A DNA stretch of 43,471 nucleotides from Leekyejoonella antrihumi. Lineage in GTDB: Bacteria > Actinomycetota > Actinomycetes > Actinomycetales > Dermatophilaceae. Position 1 is the first letter of the stretch. Every line of letters begins with the position of its first letter. Under the pieces are notes generated by a model. The model saw only the letters and a list, made by a program, of their open reading frames with translations, made no database searches and had not been told where the DNA came from. Shown here one piece after another: positions 8,627-16,719 of this stretch. Made by a program: the position numbers and the translations under genes. The stretch is taken from positions 1 through 43,471 of the forward strand of contig NZ_VCQV01000040.1 in NCBI RefSeq assembly GCF_007845645.1, in the 5' to 3' direction.

Positions 8627-9259
8627 CTAACGCGTTTGGCGCGCTCTCCCGAACTCGTCGAGCCGGGCCACCAGTTGTGGTAAGCCCTCGAGCACCTCGT
8701 CGGCGCCCGCAGCACGCAACGTCGCGTCGTCGTGCGGTCCGGTCAGCACGCCAATGCCCATGATTTCCGCGGTCCGAGCCGCACGCATGTCCCCCGCGTG
8801 ATCGCCGACGTACATGGTGGCGTCGTGCTCGCGCAGAGTCACCGCCTTCTGCTCGGCGAACCGGTCCCCGGACACGACATCCGGGCGTAGCCCCACATGC
8901 TCCAGCACGACCCGCACGGCGTGCGCATTCTTGGCGCTGACGACCATCACCCGCCCGCCGCGCTCGTGGATGGCCCGCACGACATCGTGGGCGCCGGGCA
9001 GCGCGGTCGTCGGCTCGATCGCCAGCCGCAGGTATGCCGCGCGGTAGTCGTCCGCGGCCTGCTGCACTTGGTCTTCGGGCAGGAAGCCGCCCAGGTTGTC
9101 TTCGAGCGGTGCACCGACCAGCGGCCACAACTGCTCCGCCGTGACCGTCACGCCGCGTCGGCCGAGGGTGTGCTGCATACACCGGACGATGCCCACTCGG
9201 GAGTCGACCAGGGTCATGTCCAGGTCGAAACCGACCACGAGTTCGTGGGACTGCGTCAT
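8627..9259 (-). CDS. HAD-family phosphatase
   Basis: A 210-residue haloacid-dehalogenase superfamily hydrolase of the phosphoglycolate-phosphatase type. The nucleophile motif is FDLDMTL (Asp 12 and Asp 14), motif II is VVSAKN, the basic motif is near AEQKAVTLREH, and the metal-binding motif is YVGDHAGDM. An alpha-helical cap lies between motifs I and II, as in subfamily I. Substrate unknown. It ends 41 bases upstream of the cold-shock gene on the same strand and follows the membrane-protein gene after 41 bases. Confidence 0.85.
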   Translation of the reverse strand: MTQSHELVVGFDLDMTLVDSRVGIVRCMQHTLGRRGVTVTAEQLWPLVGAPLEDNLGGFLPEDQVQQAADDYRAAYLRLAIEPTTALPGAHDVVRAIHERGGRVMVVSAKNAHAVRVVLEHVGLRPDVVSGDRFAEQKAVTLREHDATMYVGDHAGDMRAARTAEIMGIGVLTGPHDDATLRAAGADEVLEGLPQLVARLDEFGRARQTR

Positions 9260-9300
9260 CTATGGGGGTCCTCTCAACTGGCTGCGAACTGTGGTGCTGC

Positions 9301-10002
9301 TCAGAACTTCGGCTCGGATGGCTGATCGGGTCCAGGCGGTGGATCCTGCTGGCCCTGGGGCGGGTAGGGGTCGTAACCGGGCCCGCCACCCGAATACGCG
9401 GGCGCGCCCTGCAGATCGAACTCGCGCATCGCGCGGTTCGACCGGGTGATCCGCACGATGCCGACGATCAGCAGCACCAGGCCGATCAGCCCGACGAGGA
9501 TGGCGACACCGACGCCGATGCCGATGGGCAGCAGGATCTTGCGCAGCAGATGGTTCGCGACGTCGGCGTCGAGCACCATCGCCGGGTGGCTTCCGCAGGT
9601 GATGGTGTAGGCGTCGTCCTTGGGGGCGGTGAAGTGGCCGGCCCCGGCGTACTCGGCGCCATCGCGGGTGATGTGCACGTTGCTCGTCCCCGTGACGTCG
9701 ACGGCGCTGCCCGTGCTGTCGGTGACCCGGCAGGTCCCGGAAGCCGGGCGGCTACCCGCCGAGTCCGAGACGCCGTTGCCGTTGGAGCTGCGGCCGACAT
9801 ACGAGAAAAGCATCACTTCCCGGCCCGCGGTGAGCTGTCGGGAGTGCCCGGAGGCGACCACCGGTGCGCCGGTGATGTTGCCGATGCCGTCCTTGACTCC
9901 GATGAGGATGCCGATGACGGCAGCAGCCGGCGCCAGCATGACGAGCATCAGGGCGCCGATGACCGTCATCGCCACTCCGCGACGCCGTGGTCTCATCTGC
10001 AC
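9301..10002 (-). CDS. two-helix membrane protein with extracytoplasmic domain
   Basis: A 233-residue protein I do not recognise as a named family. A basic N-terminus is followed by a helix (MTVIGALMLVMLAPAAAVIG), an exported domain of about 110 residues with two cysteines (TCRVTD and ITCGSH) that could form a disulfide, a second helix (GVGVAILVGLIGLVLLIVGI) and a Pro/Gly/Gln-rich cytoplasmic tail. Similar layouts are common in actinobacterial envelope proteins of unknown role. Confidence 0.7.
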   Translation of the reverse strand: MQMRPRRRGVAMTVIGALMLVMLAPAAAVIGILIGVKDGIGNITGAPVVASGHSRQLTAGREVMLFSYVGRSSNGNGVSDSAGSRPASGTCRVTDSTGSAVDVTGTSNVHITRDGAEYAGAGHFTAPKDDAYTITCGSHPAMVLDADVANHLLRKILLPIGIGVGVAILVGLIGLVLLIVGIVRITRSNRAMREFDLQGAPAYSGGGPGYDPYPPQGQQDPPPGPDQPSEPKF

Positions 10003-10067
10003 TCATCTCCTCATGGCGTGCGGTGGGTGGGTGCTCAACTCGGGCAAGGACTAGCGTCGATCATCGC

Positions 10068-10349
10068 CTACCGCCATCCGGTGCCGGGCGGCGGCCGCTG
10101 TCCGGACTGGCCGGCGCGCCCCGCGCCATGCTGCTGGGCCTGCCACGCGGCATACTGCTGCCCCTCCCAGGCACGGATCGCCCTCTTCGAGGCCCAGCGT
10201 GACGACACACCTCGGCGGACATGTAGTGCTCCAGCGACGGCCGCCCAGTTGGCGCCGATGACCCAGCCCGGCTGTTGTGCGATCTGCGATCTTGACACAT
10301 GTGTTCGATAGGGCGTATGACCGAGTATGAGTGGTGGGGAAGTCTTCAA
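10068..10349 (-). CDS. small protein with HTH-like segment, possibly a fragment
   Basis: A 93-codon frame whose stretch GANWAAVAGALHVRRG, followed by SRWASKRAIRAW, resembles a helix-turn-helix of the form (W)xxIxxxLxVxRxxxxxRW. A Gln/Gly/Pro-rich tail follows. No close family is recognised. Its first 8 codons overlap the divergent DUF222/HNH gene start and promoter, so the N-terminus may have been replaced when that gene arrived; it may be a C-terminal remnant. Confidence 0.3.
   Translation of the reverse strand: MKTSPPLILGHTPYRTHVSRSQIAQQPGWVIGANWAAVAGALHVRRGVSSRWASKRAIRAWEGQQYAAWQAQQHGAGRAGQSGQRPPPGTGWR
10292..10321 (+). promoter_or_regulatory. promoter with SOS-box-like palindrome before the HNH gene
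   Basis: TTGACA (10292-10297) and TATGAC (10316-10321) are spaced by 18 bases, and the HNH-family ATG at 10327 lies where transcription would start, suggesting a leaderless mRNA. Overlapping it is ACACATGTGT, within TGACAC-ATGT-GTTCGA (10293-10308). The right half matches the actinobacterial LexA half-site GTTCGA; the left half is degenerate. Members of the 13E12 family in mycobacteria are known LexA targets, so SOS control of the ancestral gene is plausible. Confidence 0.45.
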
Positions 10350-11270
10350 GAGGGCAGCGCGGGAGGCGTTGGATGCCAGGGTGTGCCCGATCGATCTGTC
10401 GGAGTATCGGTCCTCGGCGGGTGCGGGAGTGTTGGCCGGCCCGGGGTGCAGTGGCGCCGGCGAGGGGGACGCGGTGGCGCCGGGGGTTGGCCTGGAGGCG
10501 GCCGAACAGGTGACGCACCTTGCCCCGGCGGTGATGAGGGTCGCGCGGGCGGCCTACCAGTTGGGTGATGGGCAGCTGACCGGCACGATGGGTGACCTCC
10601 TGCTGGTAGCGGATAGCGCGGAGCGGGCGCAGGTGTTCGTCCTCGCGGATGCGATCACCCGGGGTGTGGTCGACGCGTCGGATGCGGGGTCTCCGGTGCA
10701 GTGGTTGACGGATATGGCGCCCTGTCTGGAGCCGGGTCAGGCGTCCCGGGTGGCGCGGGTCGCGCGGATCATCACGGATCCGGCCAACGCGTGCCTGCGG
10801 GGGATCCTGGTGGCGGGTCGGGTCACGGTGCGTGGCGTGCACGCCAGCGTGCGGGAGGCCAGGCGGGTGCGCCTGGTGTTGCCGGACGCGTCGTGGGAAC
10901 AGCTGCTCGGGTATTACCTGGTGTTGGCGGACCACTGCCCGACGGGCGTGTTGCGGGACTTGTCGAAGGAGATCATCGCCGCCTACGGCGGGGACCAGGC
11001 CCCCACCGATGAGGTGGCGGCCCGCAAACACGAGTCGCTGTCCTGGGTCGAGTTGCCCGGAGGGATGACCCGGGTGAGAGCGGACTTGTCACCCGGTGAT
11101 GCGGCGGTGTTCGCGCACGCGATCGAAGCGCTGGCGAAACCGCGGCCGGGCACCACCAGTGACGGAGATGTGGTGCCGGAGGACGCGCTGGCTCTGGATG
11201 GGAAGCCGGCTCGCACGCACGGGGTGGATCAGCGGTCGCCGGGTAAGCGCCGCGCGGACGCCCTGGGTGG

Positions 11271-11314
11271 GGGTACCGCCCGCACGCAGCGAAGCGACGC
11301 GGGGGAGAGATCGT
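11271..11314. repeat. short GC-rich repeat, copy 1, in the HNH pseudogene
   Basis: GGGGTACCGCCCGCACG, one base, AGCG, one base, AGCGA, one base, GCGGGGGAGA. About 40 bases are shared with copy 2 at 11614, with only a few substitutions. CCGCCCGC at the left and GCGGGGG at the right can pair, with the AGCGAAGCGA core in the loop, as in REP-like elements. It breaks the reading frame between KRRADAL and EIVNAAE. Confidence 0.7.
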
Positions 11315-11613
11315 GAATGCCGCGGAGCGGGCCACCGAATCCGACGGGGGCCGCGCGTCGGTGAAGGCCACGATCACCATCCCGTTATCGGTGCTGATCG
11401 GGTCGCTGGTCAACGCGGGGCACGCGGTCACCGCCCTGGGGCAGATCATTGACGCGGGCACGGCGCGGGCGTTGGCCTGTAGCGCCCGGTTGGTGCCGAT
11501 GGTGATCGGCACTCAGTCGCAACCGTTGGACATCGGCCGAGCCACGAGGTGTTTCCACCCGGCGCCACGCCAGGCGATCGTCAACCGAGACCGCGAATGC
11601 ACGTTCCCGGGAG

Positions 11614-11657
11614 TGGGGTACCGCCCGCACGGAGCGCAGCGAGGCGGGGGAGATCGG
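11614..11657. repeat. short GC-rich repeat, copy 2, in the HNH pseudogene
   Basis: The same GGGGTACCGCCCGCACG...AGCG...AGCGA...GCGGGGGAGAT sequence as copy 1, 343 bases downstream. Here it stands exactly where the HNH catalytic core should be, so its arrival was accompanied by a deletion of that core, or a deletion followed by recombination between copies. Both copies lie in the same orientation relative to the gene. Confidence 0.7.
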
Positions 11658-11775
11658 CGACACCGAGGTCGTGTGGGACCTGGTACCCGGAAGGATGCCC
11701 ACCCAACCGTTACCCCCGGACGACCCGCTGACCCACCGACCAGGCGCACCACCGGACCACGCGCAAACCGCCTGA

Positions 11776-12317
11776 CCCTCCCAGGGGAGAGGTGCGCCCA
11801 CAACCCGGGCATCAAGCCAAGACCCGACGTGTCAAGAGGTTTCGATACGAGCTGAGCGGCTGGGCGGCAGAGACGACTGTGATCCTGGCACACCTTGCGG
11901 CGTGGACGACCTTGCCGCCCGAGGGTCGCACGCACCATCAGCCACCCCAGCTGTGCCGACGGCACGGCATACGGATCCTGGTCCAGCCGCACGAGGTCGG
12001 CAAGGTGATGCCCCACAGCGACCCGGGGCTCGGCACCGGCCAGTTCGATCGGAGCGCGATGCGCAACCCGACACTGGTTACGTCGGCGAACATCCGAGCC
12101 ACTTGTCGATGAACTCTGACGTCACTCTCAACGTCCATCCGTTTGCGCGCGATCATGTCAGTACGCCACCAATCTTGTTCGTCCGGCGATAGATGCATCA
12201 CCGTTGATGGGCTGGCAATCGGCGCGGCGCTCGAGCATCCGATGAAGACGCCCTCCTGCCTTCAGCCGACTCTCGCCACTGACGATCTGTTGATCGACAA
12301 GACCTGATCCGCGCGAT
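11776..12317. other. no intact gene; degenerate sequence
   Basis: No convincing gene. At about 11831-11870 GAGGTTTCGATACGAGCTGAGCGGC resembles the widespread actinobacterial GGTTTCGATAC...GAGC intergenic repeat in degenerate form (shown here only in part as TTTCGATACGAG). On the minus strand at 11900-12200 two frames read in a protein-like way (EQDWWRTDMIARKRMD; then VGHHLADLVRLDQDPYAV in another frame), which could be a frameshifted remnant of an unidentified gene. Confidence 0.35.
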
Positions 12318-12626
12318 GTGGTCATTGGTCAGGTGCCGGCCGGTGTCGCGGGGGCTGCGCAGGACGGACGACGAGGATGAGGGGACTCTGGTCGGGGTGT
12401 CGTGGTAGAACACTCCGTACGGGAATCGCCGCATTCGGGCCCGTCGCAGGCCGGGGAACCCGTCGACGGGTGGCGCGCCGTGCGGAAAGGCCCTGATACG
12501 GGAGAGCACGATGTCAAACGCGTCGGCGAAGTCCTCGCTCAGTGCAGGCTTGATCCGCGCGTAGTGGTCTCGGCCGCGGCACAGATCCTCGACCGCGTGC
12601 TCGCCGCTCAGCGTCGGACGGAACGT
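12318..12626 (-). pseudogene. RelE/ParE-type toxin remnant
   Basis: About 100 codons read FRPTLSGEHAVEDLCRGRDH, then YARIKPALSEDFADAFD, IVLSRIRAFPHGAPPVDGFP, RRARMRRFPYGVFYHD and RSPRDTGRHL. This order (helical pair, FP...G.P, RR.....FPY.VFY, final R.P) is that of RelE/ParE mRNA interferase or gyrase toxins. Between FYHD and RSPRD the frame gives VPSSSSSV, whereas the next frame gives LILVV, the expected last beta-strand, so two compensating shifts have scrambled it. No start codon with a ribosome site precedes FRPTL, and no antitoxin is recognised upstream. A decayed, orphan toxin is inferred. Confidence 0.55.
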
Positions 12627-12793
12627 AGACCGACTCGCCGAAGTGCGTGCGCAACGCCTCTTGGAATGACCCATCTTCGACATCGGCTTGCACATGGGCC
12701 CCTTCGCTTTTCGGCCGCACAGCGCACCGTTCCGCAAGAAGATGGCGAGCTCAATCGGTCGATGTCGATTTCGGTGATCGGATGGTTTCGCGG

Positions 12794-13312
12794 CTACACG
12801 TTCCGATCACCGCGTCGCACGCTGTGGAGGGCGACCAGTGTGAGGAGTCCCCATAGGAGGAACCAGGGGTCCCACAGGTAGGCGTGCCACGCCAAGGCGT
12901 GCTGATCGGCCGTGGCGGAGGCGGCGACGACACCCACCTGCACGAGCAGACCGACAATGGTCAGCACCAGCCCGTAGAGAAGGAGAATGCCGCCGCTCGT
13001 CCAGGCCAGCGCCCCGATGAGACGTTGCCAGCGTGCACCGCGGTGTCGATAGACCACGATCAACGGCAGAGCCACGGCGACCAGCTTCAGGACCACCGCC
13101 ATCCACAGCAGCAGCATCACGCCGATGTCCCCGGCGCGTCCGCCGCTCTCCAGGGAGCCGCCGACGGTGTCCAGCAACAGGGCGCCGCCCACACCCCAGT
13201 AGACACTGATCGCGGCATAGCACAGCCCGACGAATCCACCCGCCAGGGCGAACCTCGCACCGGCTCGACTGTCCTGCATTGCGCCCGGCACATCGAGCCT
13301 GGTCGACATCAT
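12794..13312 (-). CDS. DUF3995-type membrane protein
   Basis: A 172-residue protein with four predicted membrane helices: FALAGGFVGLCYAAISVYWG, MLLLWMAVVLKLVAVALPL, GILLLYGLVLTIVGLLVQVG and FLLWGLLTLVALHS. The YWGVGG near the end of helix 1 and the YLWDPWFLLWG before helix 4 match the DUF3995 family, whose function is unknown. Start at ATG 13312 (a second ATG follows immediately). A strong inverted repeat lies 43 bases upstream and may control it. Nothing adjacent suggests a role. Confidence 0.72.
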   Translation of the reverse strand: MMSTRLDVPGAMQDSRAGARFALAGGFVGLCYAAISVYWGVGGALLLDTVGGSLESGGRAGDIGVMLLLWMAVVLKLVAVALPLIVVYRHRGARWQRLIGALAWTSGGILLLYGLVLTIVGLLVQVGVVAASATADQHALAWHAYLWDPWFLLWGLLTLVALHSVRRGDRNV

Positions 13313-13354
13313 GCATCGAGCCTGTCAAGAATCCCGGCGTCGGCACATCCGGGA

Positions 13355-13380
13355 TGACCCTGACCTTGGCTTCAGGGTCA
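13355..13380. promoter_or_regulatory. 9-bp inverted repeat upstream of the DUF3995 gene
   Basis: TGACCCTGA (13355-13363), an 8-base spacer, TCAGGGTCA (13372-13380), perfect in both arms. It lies 43-68 bases before the DUF3995 start codon, where an operator would sit. The arms and spacing recall MerR-type operators (ACCTTG...CAAGGT style) but no MerR gene is nearby; a hairpin is the alternative. Confidence 0.4.
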
Positions 13381-13895
13381 GGAGCCACTCGCCCTCACTA
13401 CGCCAGGACCTCGTTGCCGATTGCGCAGATGGCAACGGGGCCACTCCAGCGCCGTCCTCCTAGAGACGGATTCGTCGTATGTCGATCCGCGTATGACGAC
13501 GAGTTCTAGCTGGACGACCAGCCCTGTCGGCAGCGCAAGCATCTCCGGAGCTGCACTACTTTTATTTGGGCAAAGCGCAGAGTTCTCGGCTGGCCGTCGC
13601 AGGAGAGTGACCGGATGGAGTGGCTCGTCTGCTTTCGCGTGAAGATGGCCGCGTGACATACCGCGGCATCGTTGTGAAACCGGTGCGTGCCCCTACCTAC
13701 TCGCCCGCGGGTCAGGGCCGGACGAGGTCGTGAGCCGCGACTTCTGGCAGGCTCGCGTGGTCAGCAGTGGCACGCCGCGACCTTGATCGCACGTGGTCAG
13801 TTCACGGTGCTTCGTCCAAAATTGCCTTGGGCCGACGTGCAGCGTTATGTGCAGTCTGTCCGTTAGTGGGTCAAGATGTCGCACGAAGGGATGCA
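13381..13895. other. no gene recognised upstream of the sigma-factor gene
   Basis: Short frames on both strands here look like chance. No RNA gene is seen. The last 200 bases should hold the promoter of the sigma-factor gene, but no clear ECF-type -35 AAC motif could be assigned. GAAGGG at 13885-13890 is the ribosome binding site of the next gene. Confidence 0.5.
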
Positions 13896-14396
13896 ATGGA
13901 GTTCACCGAGTACGTACGCGAACAACGACCCTCCCTGCTGCGATTTGCCACCGTATTGACCGGGCAGGCATGGCTGGCCGACGACGTGGTCAGCGACGTG
14001 CTGGGCCGCGCGTTCGAGCGGTGGGACCACATCGACTCGCTGGCCCGCCCACATGCCTACGTGCGCCGGATGATCGTGAATGACTACCTGTCCTGGCGAC
14101 GCCGCCTACTCCGCACCACACCCACCTCGGACATAGAGCGTTCGTCGACGGCCACCGCCGACAGCAGTGAGCAGTACGCCGAGCGCGACGCCATGATCGG
14201 ACGGCTGCGCCGGCTACCACGTCGACAGCGTGCAGCGGTCGTGCTGCGTTACTACGCGGGCCTGCCGGACGCCGAGATCGCCGCCGAGCTCGGCTGTCGC
14301 ACCAGCACCGTCCGCAGCCAGATCAGCAGGGCCCTGACCACGCTGCGCATCACCGAGGAAGCACCTTCCATGACGTCGATTCCGGAGGAGCGATGA
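13896..14396 (+). CDS. SigE-type ECF RNA polymerase sigma factor
   Basis: A 166-residue extracytoplasmic-function sigma factor of the actinobacterial SigE-like group. Region 2 is LLRFATVLTGQAWLADDVVS through FERWDHID and YVRRMIVNDYLSWRRR; region 4 is RLRRLPRRQRAAVVLRYYAG, then LPDAEIAAELGC and TSTVRSQISRALTTLR. ATG 13896 is chosen over upstream in-frame starts because GAAGGG precedes it by 5 bases and the protein then begins MEFTEYVREQRPSLLRF, as homologues do. It overlaps the next gene by ATGA, so the downstream membrane protein is its probable partner or regulator. Confidence 0.9.
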   Translation: MEFTEYVREQRPSLLRFATVLTGQAWLADDVVSDVLGRAFERWDHIDSLARPHAYVRRMIVNDYLSWRRRLLRTTPTSDIERSSTATADSSEQYAERDAMIGRLRRLPRRQRAAVVLRYYAGLPDAEIAAELGCRTSTVRSQISRALTTLRITEEAPSMTSIPEER

Positions 14397-15037
14397 GCAC
14401 CCTACGCACGCTCAACGAGGCATTCGCCGAGCTGGAACGACGCGCTGACACGCTGTCCGCCCGTTCCGAGCAGGCACCTGGCACCGGTCCAGCGCCTCGA
14501 CGGCGACGCCCATCTCGGCGGGTCCTGGTGACTGCGGCCGCCGTGATGGGCGCGGCAGTGGTCGTCGCCGGAGTGGCGATCGGCGTCTCTTTGCGGTCGA
14601 ACGGTGGCGACCCGCAGGGTCACGGTGCGCAGCCTGCCGCCTCGGCGTCGAAACATCCGACCACGCTGTGGCAGGCCAAGGACGCACCGTGCCCGGCACA
14701 CCCAGCCAGCCACGCAACGCTCGGCGCGGTGCTGCGTTACGACAAGGGCTGTCTCCGGCTGATCAGTCTCGCCGGCACGTTCCACTCGCCGATGAAGGCA
14801 ACAGCCGGCGAGAGCAACGGGCAGTGGCAGGTCCACGCCGACCTCACCAAGCAGCAGGCGGCGACGTTCACGCGCGCCACCAGAGCCACGGTTGGGAAGC
14901 AGCTGGCGATGGTCAACCACGGGACCGTGCTCTCGGCCCCCATCGTCGAGGAGCCGATCACCACGCCACACTTCCAGATCACCACCACCTCGAAAGCGCA
15001 GGCACAACGGGTCGCGCGGCTGCTTAACGAACCCTGA
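14393..15037 (+). CDS. membrane protein with SecD P1-head-like domain, sigma-factor partner
   Basis: A 214-residue protein. Residues 1-45 are cytoplasmic and basic at the end, 46-68 form one membrane helix (VLVTAAAVMGAAVVVAGVAI), and the rest is extracytoplasmic. The last 75 residues, QVHADLTKQQAATFTRATRA, then VGKQLAMVNHGTVLSAPIVE and EPI...FQIT...KAQAQRVARLLN, follow the pattern of the SecD export head (LTxxGAxxFxxLT...GxxLAIVxDGxVxSAPxVxEPI...AxxLAxLL). Two cysteines (PCPAH and KGCLRL) may be paired. The 4-base overlap with the sigma gene suggests it is an anti-sigma factor or envelope sensor; a classic zinc anti-sigma motif is absent. Confidence 0.72.
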   Translation: MSTLRTLNEAFAELERRADTLSARSEQAPGTGPAPRRRRPSRRVLVTAAAVMGAAVVVAGVAIGVSLRSNGGDPQGHGAQPAASASKHPTTLWQAKDAPCPAHPASHATLGAVLRYDKGCLRLISLAGTFHSPMKATAGESNGQWQVHADLTKQQAATFTRATRATVGKQLAMVNHGTVLSAPIVEEPITTPHFQITTTSKAQAQRVARLLNEP

Positions 15038-15377
15038 GTCATCGAATTTGTACGCCGGTGTCTCGGTTCGGTGATCCCAGCGGGTGCCTCTTCACGCTCG
15101 AGGTTCACAGTGAGAGCGGCCATCTTCGACAACGAGCTGCAACGGCTGCACAGGAACCGTCGGCAGCGACACCAAGCAGCGCCGTCGGCGCCGCAGACTC
15201 GACGTCGTCTGCCTCGAACTCGATTGCGGCCTGCGGCACCGGATGGATCGTTGATCATCGACCCGCAAACCTGACCAAAGCAGATCGGTAGACGTCCGCC
15301 ATGCGGCAACAGCCACTCACCGGTCCCGCGCTCCTGATCCGATGACGCTGGCGCGACGATCGCCTAGAATTCGCGTC
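15038..15377. other. no gene recognised
   Basis: The 340 bases between the SecD-like gene and the hydrolase gene hold only short chance frames. Several TCGACG-rich patches are present but no clear hairpin terminator or promoter was identified. Confidence 0.45.
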
Positions 15378-16676
15378 ATGTCGTCACTGCCCCCAGCCCA
15401 GCGGATCTCGGGGTCCAACGGCGACAACTGGCTCGACGCACCGCACGGGGCGTGGGCGGTCTGGCACCTCGACGAGCTGGCGCCCACGGCAACTGTCAGC
15501 AGGGGAACTGGGCCGGTGCGCGCGCTGCCGACGGCCGCTCGCGAGCCGTCGGTCGACACGCTCCCGGTCACCCGTCAGGACGGTTCGGAGACGACCGTGC
15601 GCACGGTGCTCGAGGCGACGGACACCGACGCGTTCGTCGTCCTCCAGGACGGCGCCATCGTCCACGAGGAGTATGCGCACGACGGCGCGCAGACCGAACG
15701 CCATGCCGTGCTCTCGGTCACGAAGTCGGTCGTCGGTTGCGTCGTCGCCGTGCTCGCCGAGCGCGGCGTCCTCGACCCCACCGCGCCGGTCTGCGCGTAC
15801 GTACCCGAGCTGGCCGGCACCGGTTACGGTGACGCGACGCTGCGCAACCTGCTCGACATGCGTAGTGGGGTCCGCTTCGTCGAGGCCTACTCGGACCCGT
15901 CGTCAGACCTCAACGAGATGGAGCGACGGGTCGTCGACGATGGCCTGCACGCCTACCTGCGAACCCTGCCGCAGGAGCGGCCGCACGGAGGGTCCTTCCG
16001 GTACCGGTCCAGCGATACCGACGTCCTGGGGTGGGTCTGCGAAGCCGCGACCGCCAGTCCGATGGCGTCGCTCATGTCGGACCTCGTGTGGCAGCCGATC
16101 GGGGCAGAGGCCGACGCCTACATCTCCTGCGACGGCCAGGGATCCGCGATTCACGACGGTGGGCTCGCGGCCCGGGCTCGGGATCTCGCGCGGTTCGGGC
16201 AGATGCTCCTCGACGGCGGCACGGTGCCCGACGTCGCGGACGGTGCGGACACGGGCCACCGGACCGTCATCCCTGCGCGGTGGTTACGCGACTCCTGGGG
16301 CGTGGACTCCGACATCCGGTCCGCCTTCATCGACTCCCCCGGCGAACTGGCGTATCCGGGCGGCTGGTACCGGAACCAGATGTGGTTTCGACCAGGCGCC
16401 CACGGCGACGTCCTGCTGTGCATCGGCATCCATGGGCAGCTGGTCCACGTGAGCCGGCGGACCCGCACCGTCTGTGTGAAGCTCTCGCACTGGCCGCAGG
16501 CGGTCGACCTGAGCCGCACCCAGGACACCCTCCGCGTGTGCGACACCATCGGCGGCTCGCTCACCGCCCGTCGTCCCCACCTCAGCGCCCGACCCGGCCG
16601 GGGCCTGCCGGGCGTGGCCGCCGGGATCCGACGAAACGCCTCGACGACGCACACCTGGAGCACTGCCGCCAGCTGA
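15378..16676 (+). CDS. serine hydrolase, beta-lactamase/NylB-like (copy A)
   Basis: A 432-residue penicillin-binding-protein-fold hydrolase similar to 6-aminohexanoate-dimer hydrolase and EstB esterases. The nucleophile motif is SVTK (Ser 113, Lys 116), almost the same position as Ser112/Lys115 in NylB, followed by LLDMRSGVRFVEAYSDP (catalytic-tyrosine region), FRYRSSDTDVLGWV and GGWYRNQMWF. No signal peptide is seen, so it is probably cytoplasmic. ATG 15378 fits homologue starts better than 15342. The ATP-grasp gene follows on the same strand after 43 bases. It is clearly paralogous to the protein at 18187-19383: the two align over nearly their full length. Confidence 0.85.
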   Translation: MSSLPPAQRISGSNGDNWLDAPHGAWAVWHLDELAPTATVSRGTGPVRALPTAAREPSVDTLPVTRQDGSETTVRTVLEATDTDAFVVLQDGAIVHEEYAHDGAQTERHAVLSVTKSVVGCVVAVLAERGVLDPTAPVCAYVPELAGTGYGDATLRNLLDMRSGVRFVEAYSDPSSDLNEMERRVVDDGLHAYLRTLPQERPHGGSFRYRSSDTDVLGWVCEAATASPMASLMSDLVWQPIGAEADAYISCDGQGSAIHDGGLAARARDLARFGQMLLDGGTVPDVADGADTGHRTVIPARWLRDSWGVDSDIRSAFIDSPGELAYPGGWYRNQMWFRPGAHGDVLLCIGIHGQLVHVSRRTRTVCVKLSHWPQAVDLSRTQDTLRVCDTIGGSLTARRPHLSARPGRGLPGVAAGIRRNASTTHTWSTAAS

Positions 16677-16719
16677 CCTCAACCGATCGCCAACCCACCC
16701 ATCGACCCGAGGACGCGGC

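Larger units (their letters stand above)
10327..11775 (+). pseudogene. DUF222/HNH endonuclease (13E12-type), broken
   Basis: Three reading frames carry one gene. Frame 1 (10327-11316) holds the DUF222 domain, with LVLPDASWEQLLGYYLVL, and reaches SPGKRRADAL near 11265. There a short repeat is inserted, adding a frameshift and a TGA at 11314-11316. Homology resumes with EIVNAAERA, then ASVKATITIPLSVLIG and PRQAIVNRDRECTFPG near 11610. A second copy of the repeat follows, and the frame returns as EIGDTEVVWDLVPGRMPTQP up to TGA 11773-11775. The HNH core normally found after CTFPGC (histidine and Trp-rich, about 50-60 residues) is missing. The nuclease is therefore certainly inactive. Confidence 0.88.

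Noticed and set aside
12514-12720. Antitoxin gene upstream of the ParE-like remnant
   Set aside because: The short frame has no antitoxin pattern (no ribbon-helix-helix or Phd/YefM motif).
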